The notes beneath the pieces were generated by a model. The model was not told the DNA's origin. It worked only from the letters and a program-made list of their open reading frames with translations, and made no database searches. A DNA stretch of 59,355 bases, from assembly GCF_009905605.1 (NCBI RefSeq), contig NZ_JAAAKZ010000025.1:1-59355 (forward strand), given 5' to 3'. This document shows, one piece after another, positions 23,913 through 33,707 of this stretch (the stretch's first letter is position 1; each line of letters opens with the position of its first letter). The position numbers were made by a program, and so were the translations under genes. This DNA comes from Runella sp. CRIBMP. Its GTDB lineage: Bacteria; Bacteroidota; Bacteroidia; Cytophagales; Spirosomataceae.

Positions 23913-25310
23913 ATGAATCGCACTTTTTATATTTTAATATTGTTGTCAGGTATGTTAAGTCGTGTTTATGGACAAGGCATACATAGTCACCGAGAAATAG
24001 AAAAAGATACCAATACGTTGAACCACTTTTTTTCCAACGGACGCTTTTACGGTCATGCCCGGTCTTATTGGTCAGGCACCGTAAACGACGGCAATCTGAG
24101 TGATGCTTATGCATGGGGGGCTGGGGCTGGAATTGGCTACGAAACGCCCAAATTTTTTAAGCGTTTTCAACTCGGTTTAAGTGGTTTTTTTATGTTTAAC
24201 ATCAAATCCACTGACCTCGCCAAAGCCGACCCACAAACAGGACAAGTCAACCGCTACGAGATTGGCCTCTTTGACATTGAGCGCCCCAACGACCACGAAG
24301 ATTTGGACCGATTGGAGGAGTTATTTATCAAAACCCACTTCGGTAAAAAATCGGTCGTTACCATCGGTCGGCAAATCCCCCTGTCGCCCTTTATCAATCC
24401 TCAAGATGGACGCATGAGACCCACCCTGACCGAAGCCGCCGTGGTAGATATCAATGAATGGTCAAACCTCAAACTCCACGGCGAATACATTTGGCGGATT
24501 TCTCCCCGCTCTACCGTTCGGTGGTTTGAAGTGGGTGAAAGTATGGGCATTTATCCCGTAGGAGTCGATATAAACGGGAAACCCTCTCAGTACAAAGGAA
24601 ATACGGAATCAAAAGGAGTCGGGATTTTAGGCGCAACGTACCGTAAAAAACAATGGTCGATTGAGCTTTGGGATACCTACCTTGAAAACATAACTAACAC
24701 GGGGTTTCTGAAAGCCGAATGGAAGTCAAAAACCGAAGCAGGCAAAAATTGGTTTATAGGAAGTCAATTAGTTAGGCAAAATGCATTGGGTAATGGTGGA
24801 AATCCAGACCCGTCGCAGGCTTATACTCAACCTAGAGCAACGTCAACGGTGATTTCGGGCCGAATCGGGCGGCAATCTGCCAAATTTGATTGGTACGTAA
24901 ATGCCACCCGAATCACCGCCGAAGGTCGGTACCTCATGCCGCGAGAATGGGGCCGCGAACCTTTTTATACGTTTATGCCCCGCGAACGAAACGAAGGTTT
25001 TGGGGACATAACGGCTACCAGTATCAATACTTTTTATAAACCTCGGAAAAACCTAAAAATTGAAATCAGCGGCGGGTATTTCCAACTACCCGATATCAAA
25101 AATTTCGCACTTAACAAATACGGTATGCCTTCGTACTCTCAAATTAACTTAGGCATCACGTATCAATTTGAAAAATACTTGAAAGGATTAAACGCCCTAC
25201 TTTTGGTTGTTCGAAAAGATGAAATTGGCGAAACATACCAAAACGACCGCTATGTATTCAACAAAGTAAATATGTCTCACTTCAACTTAATTCTCAATTA
25301 TCACTATTAA
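23913..25310 (+). CDS. OprD-family-like outer-membrane porin
   Basis: A 465-aa protein with a signal peptide (1-~20, ending in VYGQ) and alternating amphipathic strands through the whole length, ending in an aromatic C-terminal strand (SHFNLILNYHY). The phrase PREWGREPFYTFMPRERNEG resembles OprD-family substrate-selective porins. As the first gene of the unit with two YeeE/YedE proteins, and under the island's Crp/Fnr promoter, it probably lets thiosulfate or another sulfur anion across the outer membrane. The family assignment is fair; the substrate is inferred from neighbours. It ends 11 bp before the next gene. Confidence 0.8.
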   Translation: MNRTFYILILLSGMLSRVYGQGIHSHREIEKDTNTLNHFFSNGRFYGHARSYWSGTVNDGNLSDAYAWGAGAGIGYETPKFFKRFQLGLSGFFMFNIKSTDLAKADPQTGQVNRYEIGLFDIERPNDHEDLDRLEELFIKTHFGKKSVVTIGRQIPLSPFINPQDGRMRPTLTEAAVVDINEWSNLKLHGEYIWRISPRSTVRWFEVGESMGIYPVGVDINGKPSQYKGNTESKGVGILGATYRKKQWSIELWDTYLENITNTGFLKAEWKSKTEAGKNWFIGSQLVRQNALGNGGNPDPSQAYTQPRATSTVISGRIGRQSAKFDWYVNATRITAEGRYLMPREWGREPFYTFMPRERNEGFGDITATSINTFYKPRKNLKIEISGGYFQLPDIKNFALNKYGMPSYSQINLGITYQFEKYLKGLNALLLVVRKDEIGETYQNDRYVFNKVNMSHFNLILNYHY

Positions 25311-25321
25311 TTAACATTCGC

Positions 25322-25897
25322 ATGCAACAATTCATTGAACTGATTCGTCAACCTTGGCCGTGGTACGTGGCTGGGCCGCTGATTGGGCTGACTGTCCCCA
25401 CATTATTATTGATTGGAAACAAATCTTTTGGTATTTCATCCTCACTGCGTCACATTTGCGCCGCCTGTTTTCCCGCCAATATTTCCTTTTTTAAGTATGA
25501 TTGGAAAAAAGAAATCTGGAATTTGGTCTTCGTACTCGGCGTATTTTTTGGAGGAATGATTGCCACCAACTTTATGGAAAACCCCAACGCTTTCCAACTT
25601 TCAACCAACACAATGGCTGATTTGCGGACGTTAGGAATTCAGGATTTTTCGGGATTGATGCCCGCCGACTTGTTTAGCATGGAAGCACTCTTCTCCCTGA
25701 AAGGATTCATTTTCTTTGTTTTAGGTGGTTTTATGGTTGGTTTTGGCACACGCTATGCGGGTGGATGTACTTCGGGTCACGCAATCATGGGGTTGTCAAA
25801 TCTCCAGATTCCGTCTCTCATCGCAACCTGCTGTTTTATGATTGGCGGTTTTACCATGACTCACTTACTAATGCCCATTATTTTCAAATTATTTTAA
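25322..25897 (+). CDS. YeeE/YedE-family membrane protein (sulfur-compound transport), half 1
   Basis: A 191-aa membrane protein with about four to five hydrophobic helices. The YeeE/YedE (DUF395/TsuA-like) signature is YAGGCTSGHAIMGLSNLQ, with the conserved Cys that contacts thiosulfate in TsuA-type channels. A second conserved-type segment is HICAACFPANISF. At half the length of TsuA it probably pairs with the following protein (25928-26431) to make one pore. It is the middle gene of the porin-YeeE-YeeE unit. Role: uptake of thiosulfate or related sulfur compounds (from family knowledge). Confidence 0.88.
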   Translation: MQQFIELIRQPWPWYVAGPLIGLTVPTLLLIGNKSFGISSSLRHICAACFPANISFFKYDWKKEIWNLVFVLGVFFGGMIATNFMENPNAFQLSTNTMADLRTLGIQDFSGLMPADLFSMEALFSLKGFIFFVLGGFMVGFGTRYAGGCTSGHAIMGLSNLQIPSLIATCCFMIGGFTMTHLLMPIIFKLF

Positions 25898-25927
25898 TTG
25901 AAACCCAACACATTAAAGCATACAACA

Positions 25928-26431
25928 ATGAGTTTTCAACAAGTTTCTCCTCCCATTGAGCAAGATGAACAGCCCTTCGCCTGTGAAGCTCCCAATGACA
26001 TGGCACAACCCGAAAGTTGGGTCAGTAATATCAAATACCTGATTGTCGGGGTTCTTTTTGGGATTGTTTTTGTCAAAGCCGAAATCATTTCTTGGTTCCG
26101 TATTCAGGAAATGTTCCGCTTGCAAAGTTTCCACATGTACGGCGTTATTGGTAGCGCCGTAGTGGTTGGAATGGTTTCAGTATTTTTGATTAAAAAATTC
26201 AATATCAAGACATTATCTGGCGAAACTATTCAGTTTCACCCCAAGAAATTCCAGCGAGGACAAATCTACGGTGGCCTTATTTTTGGTTTAGGCTGGGCCA
26301 TTACGGGCGCTTGCCCTGGGCCTCTATTTGCTCAAATCGGCAGTGGTTATATGGCCGTGATTGTCACGTTATTGAGCGCCGTGGCAGGAACCTGGGCCTA
26401 TGGGTATTTTAGGGATAAATTACCTAATTAA
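25928..26431 (+). CDS. YeeE/YedE-like membrane protein (DUF6691 type), half 2
   Basis: A 167-aa membrane protein with four hydrophobic helices and the second YeeE-type signature GLGWAITGACPGPLFAQIGSG with one Cys. A hydrophilic N-terminal tail precedes the first helix. An in-frame TTG at 25898 directly follows the upstream stop, but ATG 25928 is the likelier start. In many Bacteroidota two such half-size proteins are adjacent and probably form one sulfur-anion transporter. It is the last gene of the island, followed by a bidirectional terminator. Confidence 0.87.
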   Translation: MSFQQVSPPIEQDEQPFACEAPNDMAQPESWVSNIKYLIVGVLFGIVFVKAEIISWFRIQEMFRLQSFHMYGVIGSAVVVGMVSVFLIKKFNIKTLSGETIQFHPKKFQRGQIYGGLIFGLGWAITGACPGPLFAQIGSGYMAVIVTLLSAVAGTWAYGYFRDKLPN

Positions 26432-26449
26432 GCCCTAAAAAAATACCGC

Positions 26450-26503
26450 AAAAAAAGACAGCGAATCTACGCCAAAATGTGCGCTAGACTCGCTGTCTTT
26501 TTT
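26450..26503. terminator. Bidirectional terminator at the end of the sulfur island
   Basis: A-rich 26450-26456 and GACAGCGA (26457-26464) pair with TCGCTGTC (26490-26497), followed by a T-run to 26503. The stem continues inward as TCTA/TAGA after one mismatch. It serves the island (plus strand) and the nuclease gene (minus strand, ends 26524). Confidence 0.87.
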
Positions 26504-26523
26504 CAATATTAATTAATGAAAAA

Positions 26524-29500
26524 TTATTCTGCTTTCATCACTTTCAACGTCAGACTTTTACCATTTGACTGAACGTTGAGCAGGTACGAGCCTGCCGCCA
26601 ATTGAGGAACAGAGAGGGTTTGACGATGGGCGTTACTACCGCTCACAAATCGGCTCGATACAGCCACACTTCCCTGCACATTCAGCAATTGCCACTCAAC
26701 CGTTTTACCAGCCATTCCTTTCACCAAAAGGGTCAATTCTCTTCCAATCACAGGGTTGGGCGCAATCGCCGCCCACACATTAGCATCAGAAGAATCATCT
26801 GGGTCAAAGGTTTCTGCTCCTACTCTACCGTTGCAGTTTTTGGCCAAAACAACTGCTGAGCCGTTCATGTTAGCGTCACAACCCGTGGCGGCGTTGATGG
26901 CGTCAACTGTGTACGTACCAGCAAGTTGCAACCCAAAACTAATAGCGCTACCAGTTCCTGCCACCAGAATTCCCGTACTTACATTATTTTTCTTGAGCAA
27001 GTAATTGACCCCTGATTCAGAATCCTCCATACCCACTTCTACCCCCGCACTACCCACGCAGTAATTTCCACCACCCGACACCTTAAATTTATCGGGGCGA
27101 CTGTTGGTGTAAATAATGGCCTCTCCCGTCATTGCCGATGTACAGCCAGTCGTTGAAGTCGCAGAAACCGTATAAGCACCCTGCTCGGTCTGCGTAAATG
27201 TCAAAGAGCTACCTGTGCCCGCTACTGCGCTGCCCACTGGCGAGCCATTGCGGAGGAGTTGATAATTTACGTTGGTTTGCGAACCGCTCAGTGTAATAGT
27301 GAATGATGGCACAACTCCATTTCCATTGTTTCCGCTGCATTTTCCACCACCGCCCGAAACGTTGAACACTGAAGGTACAAGCGGAGCAGCATTAACCACA
27401 ACGGGGTTGCTTGCATAGGTTGTAGAGCAAGATGTATTGGCTTTGGAGCGCACTACAAGGGTATAATTTCCCGAAGACAAACCGCTAAAAGTATTTGATT
27501 CCTGCCAACCTATATTATTCAAATTGTACTCCAACGTACCTGTACCCGTGGCGGTAATTACAACGCTGCCCGTAGCGGTCAAACAAGTAGGTTGGGTTAC
27601 TACTACGTTAGTGATTGTGGGCGGAGTGCACAAATTCAGTCCGACCAAAACAGGGTCGTGGTCGGAAGCCCGGTAAGGCTCAGTGCTGTACAATGAAGCA
27701 ACAAGACCTGCTGTTTTAAATTCTGTGTTATAGTCTAAAACGGTGGGCTCGTCTGCATTGATGTGCCATTTTTCGGTCCCCGTTACCTGTGAGGCCAAGG
27801 CAGAACTTCCAAGGGCGTGGTCAAGCGAACCAAGTTGTCCGTCAAAGACGTATGAATACGAAGTCAAAGGAAGAAGATTTCCGAAACCCGCATTGGCAAA
27901 AGCAGTTAGTGGGTCTTCTTTGGCGTACGCATTCAAATCACCAAGAATAAGGTAATCAGGGTCGGTTGCGCCCGTAGGATTTGTCGATAACCACGCGGCT
28001 ACATCCTGTGCCTGACGTGTACGTGTTCCGTTGGAGAAGCCTTGTCCGTCGCCAGAATCGGTATCTCCTGCACCGCCTGAACTGCTACCCTTTGATTTAA
28101 AATGGTTTACTACAGCCGTAAACACTTCTCCCGTTGAAACCTGCTGGAATGTTTGCGCCAACGACCGTCTTCCTACTACCGTGAACGAACCCGTACCAAA
28201 ATCAAAAGGAATGGCTTTAGAATCGCCAACTGGGCTGACCGTAGCAGGTTTATAAATCATTGCAACGGTTATTTCGTCAGTAGAAATGTTGCCTGAATTG
28301 ATAAAATTATAGGTGCCCGCACCCGCAATTCCGTTTAATCCATTCACTAAATCCTGAATAGCGCTCGTGGCTCCAAAACCGTCATTTTCAATTTCCATCA
28401 AACCAATTACATCAGCTCCTGAAGTAATAATTGCGTTCAGAATTTTATCCCGTTGACGATTAAATTCGGTAACATTGTCCGCTCCGCGTGAAGTAGGAAA
28501 CCCACCGCCCGAACCGTTACCGTTGAAATAGTTGAGCACGTTAAAGCTAGCCACTTTCAATGTGCCACCCAGGGCGGGAGGCGTAGCTGGGCGGGCATTA
28601 GTCGCCACAAAATTAGGGCTGGTCAAGGTCTGGATTCGGTAGCCTTCAAAACGATGGTCTAACACCCCCACCACACTCACGACCTCGTCGCCCGTGCGGA
28701 GGGTATTGGAAGCGCTGAGGGGATTTCCACCTCGACCAAAAATGATAGGGTCAGGGTTTTGTGAACCAACGCCATCATCCAAATAAATCTTTCTTTTGGC
28801 AATCTGGGCCAGATAATCAGAATAACCTGCTACGCTTGGCGTATTAAACTGCGTGTATTGATCTAAACGGGCGTCGGTGCCAGGTTGATTGCTGTCACCG
28901 TTTGCGGAGAGCACAAGTTGTCCGAAACGGCCCAATTGAAACAGCTCTGTCACGGTAAGATTTCCCGTGGCGGCGCTCAACTCCACAAGCATTCCTTCAT
29001 AGCGCTCCAAGTCGCTGACGTCAGATACAGGTAATTGTACGTTGGTAATAGCAGGTAACGTAGCCGCACCCGCATTCTGTACACTCACCAATTCGTTCAA
29101 TTGGGTTAAGCTGCTTCCGCTTGAGGTAAATTCTGCCGCTTTACCCGTTACTTTTACTTTATCACCGATGTTACCGTTGAAAAGTTGGGCGGGGTCAAAA
29201 ACAAAAATCCCCTCAGAAGTGGCTGGATTGCCGTCGGTATCGGCATCTTCTTCCTGTACATAAAAACCGTTCAAACGTGTTGAACCAAGAAAAGTACGCG
29301 TTACAATGCCTTCAATGGCAACCGTTGTGCCAGCAAAAGGCGTCGTTGCGCCACTTCCTTGAATTTCGTGTATTTTGGAAACTGCAATATCATCATTTTG
29401 AATGGTTCCCTGCCCTTGTGTATCACCCGCAGTTGCACCAGTTACGTTGGTTACATTAACAAAAAAAGTTTCGTTTGGCTCGGTTGTTTCGTCGCCATTT

Positions 29501-30360
29501 ACTACCACTTCAAAACTGTAACTGTTTGAGCCTTGAGGAATGGTTTGTCCAGTCAATGATTTTGTTACATAATCACTGCTCGAACTAGCGGTATTATCGG
29601 CGGTTGCAATATCAAACGTAACTCCACCTGCTCCCGCAGCTACACTCAAACTTACGGTAAATGAATAAGTAGTGGTGCCGGTATTACCTTCCACTTTAGA
29701 AACGTCATTGATGTTGAGCGTAGGCGTCACGGGACCGCAAGTAGCGGTGTGCGTTCCTAAGCCACCAAATGTGTCGTTGGCAAAGCCATCCCATTCGGTG
29801 GCAGGGTCAAATGCATTACTTCCGTTTACTTCACCACCACAGATGGCTGCTTTCCGACGAAGGGTATTGTCGGCGGTAGAGGTTAGCCCCGATCCCCATT
29901 CGGTCCCAGGGTCATTTCCAATTATACCAATTACGTCAATAATTGTAGTGCCTTTGCGAAGCACAACCACATCGTCACCGTTGAACCAACCAGCGCCATT
30001 GGTTTGATCAGCTTGGGCCAATATAGCCGCATTAGAAGAGGCCTGAGCAATAACAAAAACATCATTACTAGCGACCGTCCCCGTTAAATTAATGGTTAGT
30101 CCCGCAGAAGCACTACCGTTAAAAAACATCTGAATATTATAACCGCCAGTCGCTAGATTTATAGAACTACCAGTACCGTTATAAATTTCAATCGCTTTGT
30201 TGTTGCTACTTCCTTCAACGTATTCAGAAATGAACAATTCGGTAGGTGCCTGCGACCGCGAAACCGTTGAAACCGTTAGCAATAAGGCTAAAAGGCAAAA
30301 AGAGCCTAAATGCTGAAGCCAACGTAAGGGATTTAAAGGGGGTAGTAAAAGTGAAGTCAT
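26524..30360 (-). CDS. Secreted ExeM/NucH-like endonuclease with lamin-tail, Calx-beta and T9SS sorting domains
   Basis: A 1278-aa exported protein. In order: signal peptide (1-~37); lamin-tail domain (~38-175, LFISEYVEGSSNNKAIEIYNG); Calx-beta-like domain (~215-330, ending NETFFVNVTNVTGA); OB-type region (~335-590); endonuclease/exonuclease/phosphatase domain (~600-915). The nuclease domain shows FNVLNYFNGNG, GLMEIENDGFG, NHFKSKGSS, LGDLNAYAKEDP, SLDHALGS and SDHDPVLV, the full metal-dependent site. Ig/SprB-like repeats follow, then a type IX secretion C-terminal domain (~1195-1278, APNPVIGRELTLLV). It should degrade extracellular DNA for nutrients or biofilm turnover. It is a single gene; the T9SS machinery must be chromosomal. 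Confidence 0.92.
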   Translation of the reverse strand: MTSLLLPPLNPLRWLQHLGSFCLLALLLTVSTVSRSQAPTELFISEYVEGSSNNKAIEIYNGTGSSINLATGGYNIQMFFNGSASAGLTINLTGTVASNDVFVIAQASSNAAILAQADQTNGAGWFNGDDVVVLRKGTTIIDVIGIIGNDPGTEWGSGLTSTADNTLRRKAAICGGEVNGSNAFDPATEWDGFANDTFGGLGTHTATCGPVTPTLNINDVSKVEGNTGTTTYSFTVSLSVAAGAGGVTFDIATADNTASSSSDYVTKSLTGQTIPQGSNSYSFEVVVNGDETTEPNETFFVNVTNVTGATAGDTQGQGTIQNDDIAVSKIHEIQGSGATTPFAGTTVAIEGIVTRTFLGSTRLNGFYVQEEDADTDGNPATSEGIFVFDPAQLFNGNIGDKVKVTGKAAEFTSSGSSLTQLNELVSVQNAGAATLPAITNVQLPVSDVSDLERYEGMLVELSAATGNLTVTELFQLGRFGQLVLSANGDSNQPGTDARLDQYTQFNTPSVAGYSDYLAQIAKRKIYLDDGVGSQNPDPIIFGRGGNPLSASNTLRTGDEVVSVVGVLDHRFEGYRIQTLTSPNFVATNARPATPPALGGTLKVASFNVLNYFNGNGSGGGFPTSRGADNVTEFNRQRDKILNAIITSGADVIGLMEIENDGFGATSAIQDLVNGLNGIAGAGTYNFINSGNISTDEITVAMIYKPATVSPVGDSKAIPFDFGTGSFTVVGRRSLAQTFQQVSTGEVFTAVVNHFKSKGSSSGGAGDTDSGDGQGFSNGTRTRQAQDVAAWLSTNPTGATDPDYLILGDLNAYAKEDPLTAFANAGFGNLLPLTSYSYVFDGQLGSLDHALGSSALASQVTGTEKWHINADEPTVLDYNTEFKTAGLVASLYSTEPYRASDHDPVLVGLNLCTPPTITNVVVTQPTCLTATGSVVITATGTGTLEYNLNNIGWQESNTFSGLSSGNYTLVVRSKANTSCSTTYASNPVVVNAAPLVPSVFNVSGGGGKCSGNNGNGVVPSFTITLSGSQTNVNYQLLRNGSPVGSAVAGTGSSLTFTQTEQGAYTVSATSTTGCTSAMTGEAIIYTNSRPDKFKVSGGGNYCVGSAGVEVGMEDSESGVNYLLKKNNVSTGILVAGTGSAISFGLQLAGTYTVDAINAATGCDANMNGSAVVLAKNCNGRVGAETFDPDDSSDANVWAAIAPNPVIGRELTLLVKGMAGKTVEWQLLNVQGSVAVSSRFVSGSNAHRQTLSVPQLAAGSYLLNVQSNGKSLTLKVMKAE

Positions 30361-30490
30361 AAATGGTTTTTTAGAACGTTGGATTTGAGTGAAGTAAAAT
30401 TATGTATTTCGCGAAAATACGAACAGTTATATTATCAAAATATAAATTCTAAAAAATAATATACCTAATAGTCATACTTAAAAGGCTTTA

Positions 30491-31729
30491 TCATTTCACC
30501 AAAATCCCTCCTAAGTATAAAAACTGCTTCTCGTATAACTTAGGGTTGTTTATTTTGTTATTGCGTTTTTGCAAAATCAACGCTTTATCAAGCTTTTCAG
30601 GGGAAACTTTTATGGTTACCTCATGATTTCCCTCTTTTAAACCGTTAATAATGGTATAATTCATCCGGTAGTAGGTCGCATACTCATCAAAACGATTGAT
30701 GTAACGAGGCGGCTCATTGTCAATATATACTCTAATTTGCCCACTACTCGGCCCTATCACATCCACGATTCCAAAACTTGTTCCCTTAAAACGTACCTTG
30801 ATGTACTCCGAAGTGTCATCAGAAGCAATAACGGAGGTCAGAAGCGAGGCGTAAGCTTTTCCCACCACGACTGAATCGACACGTGGCCAACCCGAACTTT
30901 TTTCGATTTTATCCAGCGCCAAAAGGCTTGCTTTTTCTAAATTGTTAGGCATTAACGCCTTTTTCAACTTGTGTTTGCCTTTTTTCCCAACCGATTGAAG
31001 CTGAATGAGGTGTTTTTTTACGGCGTCTGCATATACCTTATGCCCTGTTTCAGGGAAAGGATGCACTCCATCCGCCGAAAAAACCATTGGGTCAGTAGTA
31101 GAACCAGCCTTACCTTGAAGCACCATTTTTCCCTCAGCAATTAAGTTCACCGCAGGAAAAGCCATTGAAATTGAGGGGATTTGGTAATAATCGGCGACGC
31201 CTTCCATCGCTGATGCAGAAACGGGGAATGTACCCCGCTGATAAAATTCCAACTGCGGGCGGGAGAAAGTATACACAAAACAAATATCAATGGAGCGGTT
31301 TTGTTGCCAAATTTGGCGAACAATTCCTTCCATTGATTCCTTCACATCCTGCGCCGATTTTCCATTGTCATTGACGGCAAATTCCACAAAAACCAAATCA
31401 GGAGCATATTGCAGAACGTGGTTTTGCAAGCGATAAGCCCCAAAATCTGAGCCTGTTCCACCGATGGCAGCCATGATTTCCACAAATTGTGCTTGGGGAT
31501 AGTTGCTTTGCAACCATTGGAATGTTTTAGTGCGCCAACCATGATCGGCCCGGGTAATACTCCCACCCAAATAGGCCACTTTTACGGCTTGGCCTTTCTG
31601 TATTTTATCAAAAAAATGAGGCAAACCTGCGCGATAGGTTGCCTCAACGGAATTGACCAAAGTTTCGGTTTGTGCAATGGTGTCTGGAGCAAAAAGTACT
31701 GAATACAGTACAAAAAGAAGTTTTCTCAT
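30491..31729 (-). CDS. SGNH/GDSL-family hydrolase, secreted
   Basis: A 412-aa protein with signal peptide (1-~19). The N-terminal SGNH domain shows block I AYLGGSITRADHGW (nucleophile Ser), Gly block around GGTGSDFGAY, block III VEFAVNDNG and block V SADGVHPFPETGH with the Asp-x-x-His pair. The C-terminal ~150 residues form a beta-rich domain, as in carbohydrate esterases of Bacteroidota. The likely role is removing acyl groups from polysaccharide in the periplasm or outside; the substrate is unknown. It is followed on the plus-strand map by a ThuA gene on the same strand (110 bp gap). Confidence 0.85.
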   Translation of the reverse strand: MRKLLFVLYSVLFAPDTIAQTETLVNSVEATYRAGLPHFFDKIQKGQAVKVAYLGGSITRADHGWRTKTFQWLQSNYPQAQFVEIMAAIGGTGSDFGAYRLQNHVLQYAPDLVFVEFAVNDNGKSAQDVKESMEGIVRQIWQQNRSIDICFVYTFSRPQLEFYQRGTFPVSASAMEGVADYYQIPSISMAFPAVNLIAEGKMVLQGKAGSTTDPMVFSADGVHPFPETGHKVYADAVKKHLIQLQSVGKKGKHKLKKALMPNNLEKASLLALDKIEKSSGWPRVDSVVVGKAYASLLTSVIASDDTSEYIKVRFKGTSFGIVDVIGPSSGQIRVYIDNEPPRYINRFDEYATYYRMNYTIINGLKEGNHEVTIKVSPEKLDKALILQKRNNKINNPKLYEKQFLYLGGILVK

Positions 31730-31839
31730 TACGTTTGGGAAAATACCGATAAATAACGTGTTAATTTTTATCCCAAATGTACTTCTAACTTCTATTTCTA
31801 TCCGTCTTTCTCCATTAATTGTTCCTCATTCTGGTTTAT

Positions 31840-32823
31840 TTAATCAACAAACTTGCGTTGACTAGTGGCATTTTCGGTCGGGAAATCTCTTGGAATGGGG
31901 ATATCGACCTTACCAGTAGCGGCCCACTGAGCACCGCGTTGAAGGCAAGTGATAAAACCAACGCATTCGACCGAATAATCAACGTGTCCTAGCGGCGTAT
32001 GAAAAACGCGCCCTTTGCCGTATTTGATGGTCATCAACATGGGTTCGTGGCGGTCAGTTCCGCGGTTATCTTTAGGAGAAAAAGCCGTGGCCAATACTTC
32101 CATATCTTCGGCGGGCCCGCGCAGGCGGTCATACATTTCATCTTTGGTGTGCATCCATTTCAGCGGCATTCCTTTCGTAATCGGGTGTTTGGAGTTTCTG
32201 ACGGTGATTAAAAACTCTTTTTGTGCTCCATGAGAGCCTGCTTTACCAGCCTGCATATCCTTAACTAACTTTCCATTTTCATCGTAGTAAACAAAAGGGC
32301 CGTCTTTTTCGCTACGGTCGCCCCAGCCTCCTACCCCAATCATTCGGTTATAGGCGGGCCATTTCGGAAATGAATTATCGGCGGCATGGACGACCACTAA
32401 ACCACCGCCATTGTTCATGAATTTCTCAAAATCAGCCTGCGTTTCGTCCGACCAAGGGGCGGCGTTCCAACCAAAATTACAAACCACTAAATCATATTTA
32501 GAAAAATCGGGATGAAAAGCGGAATCCATTTTGGCATTTGCCATTGCTTTGGTGGCAGGAAGTCCTTTGATTTTGTATTTATCAACGAGATCACCACCGT
32601 TCCAAGTGTAATAAGTACGTTGCACATCCACCGAAAATTTACCCGTTTCTTCCAAGTAATCTTTCATCATGTACGTTATTTTGGGCCACTGCTCGTGGTT
32701 ATTTTGCCCGTCAACAATCAAAGTTTTGATGATTTTTGGACCTTTTTCTTTTTTGGATTGGGCTTGAGCATTTCCCCACCCCAGCGTGGTCAGAAGCACT
32801 AAAAAAACGTAAGTAGGTTTCAT
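31840..32823 (-). CDS. ThuA-domain protein, exported
   Basis: A 327-aa protein with signal peptide (1-~21, NAQAQ) and a ThuA-like class I glutamine-amidotransferase fold. Evidence is IKTLIVDGQNNHEQWP at the first strand, YDLVVCNFGWNAAPW, GGLVVVHAADNSFPKWPAYN and GRVFHTPLGHVDYS. The catalytic Cys of true amidotransferases is absent at the nucleophile elbow (VVHAAD), as is normal for ThuA. ThuA takes part in trehalose/3-keto-glycoside use in rhizobia. A second ThuA protein lies at 48180-48935, and DUF1080 and Gfo/Idh/MocA proteins elsewhere on the plasmid fit 3-keto-sugar handling. Confidence 0.87.
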   Translation of the reverse strand: MKPTYVFLVLLTTLGWGNAQAQSKKEKGPKIIKTLIVDGQNNHEQWPKITYMMKDYLEETGKFSVDVQRTYYTWNGGDLVDKYKIKGLPATKAMANAKMDSAFHPDFSKYDLVVCNFGWNAAPWSDETQADFEKFMNNGGGLVVVHAADNSFPKWPAYNRMIGVGGWGDRSEKDGPFVYYDENGKLVKDMQAGKAGSHGAQKEFLITVRNSKHPITKGMPLKWMHTKDEMYDRLRGPAEDMEVLATAFSPKDNRGTDRHEPMLMTIKYGKGRVFHTPLGHVDYSVECVGFITCLQRGAQWAATGKVDIPIPRDFPTENATSQRKFVD

Positions 32824-32885
32824 GAAAAAAGTGAATGGTTATAATTTCTAATCGATTAAATCTTCCTAAAAAACAGTATTTTTAC

Positions 32886-33653
32886 TCAATACCCTTTACT
32901 TTCGGCAATGGGGCCCGTGGGCGCGCTACCATCGACTAATCCAAAACGACGATAAGCATCCTCCATAATGGCCGCCGTTGCGCTGGCTCCCAAACGCGCA
33001 ACGCCCATTTCCTGCACTTTCAGAAGCCCGTCAAGAGTACGCACCCCACCCGCGGCTTTGACCAAAACCCCAGGCCCCACGTGGTCGAGCATCAAACGAA
33101 GGTCATGCTCCGTAGCGCCTTCGTAGCTGTACTTTCCGTCGCTGCCCTTCACAAAACCGTAGCCCGTGGAGGTCTTCACAAATTCAGCCCCAACTGCCGT
33201 ACAAATTTCACAAAGTTTGATTTTAAAGGAATCTTCGGGCAAGAAATCATTCTCAAAAATCACCTTCAGAATGGCCCCGTGCTGCTTACAAGCCGTTAAA
33301 ACGGCTTGTATTTCCTCTTGCACATAAGTCCAATCATTGGCCAATACCTTTCCGATGTTGACCACCATATCAATCTCAACAGCACCGTCCTTACAGGCCT
33401 GAACAGTTTCGGCGACTTTTATAGAAACGGTACTGTTACCGTGGGGAAAACCAATCACCGTACCTACCAAAACATCAGTACCTGCCAGCAACTTCGTGGC
33501 CATTTTGACCGCATAAGGCTTGATACAAACCGAGGCAACATCGTATTTTAGGGCCAGTTTACAACCTTCCAGTAGTTCTGCATCCGTCAGGGTTGGATGC
33601 AGTAGCGAGTGGTCAATCATTTTTGCAAGGCTGCGAATCTTTGCAGTGTTCAT
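32886..33653 (-). CDS. deoC: Deoxyribose-phosphate aldolase
   Basis: A 255-aa class I aldolase TIM barrel. Visible features are the N-terminal MIDHSLLHPTLTDAE, GTVIGFPHGNSTVSIKVAE, EIDMVVNIGK, the Schiff-base Lys in FVKTSTGYGF, and VLVKAAGGVRTLDG with the second Lys of the proton relay. Length matches bacterial DeoC. It splits 2-deoxyribose 5-phosphate to glyceraldehyde 3-phosphate and acetaldehyde. With a secreted DNase nearby it could help recycle deoxyribose, or act on another deoxy-sugar from the carbohydrate module. Start: ATG 33653 is preferred to an in-frame upstream ATG at 33662. Confidence 0.93.
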   Translation of the reverse strand: MNTAKIRSLAKMIDHSLLHPTLTDAELLEGCKLALKYDVASVCIKPYAVKMATKLLAGTDVLVGTVIGFPHGNSTVSIKVAETVQACKDGAVEIDMVVNIGKVLANDWTYVQEEIQAVLTACKQHGAILKVIFENDFLPEDSFKIKLCEICTAVGAEFVKTSTGYGFVKGSDGKYSYEGATEHDLRLMLDHVGPGVLVKAAGGVRTLDGLLKVQEMGVARLGASATAAIMEDAYRRFGLVDGSAPTGPIAESKGY

Positions 33654-33707
33654 AACAATCAAGTTTAAAGTAAAATATCATTATAATGGGTCATTTCTGC
33701 AAAACAG

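Noticed and set aside
26602-30007. Several open frames on the plus strand opposite the nuclease gene
   Set aside because: They are antisense shadows of one long gene with intact domains throughout and show no recognisable protein features.
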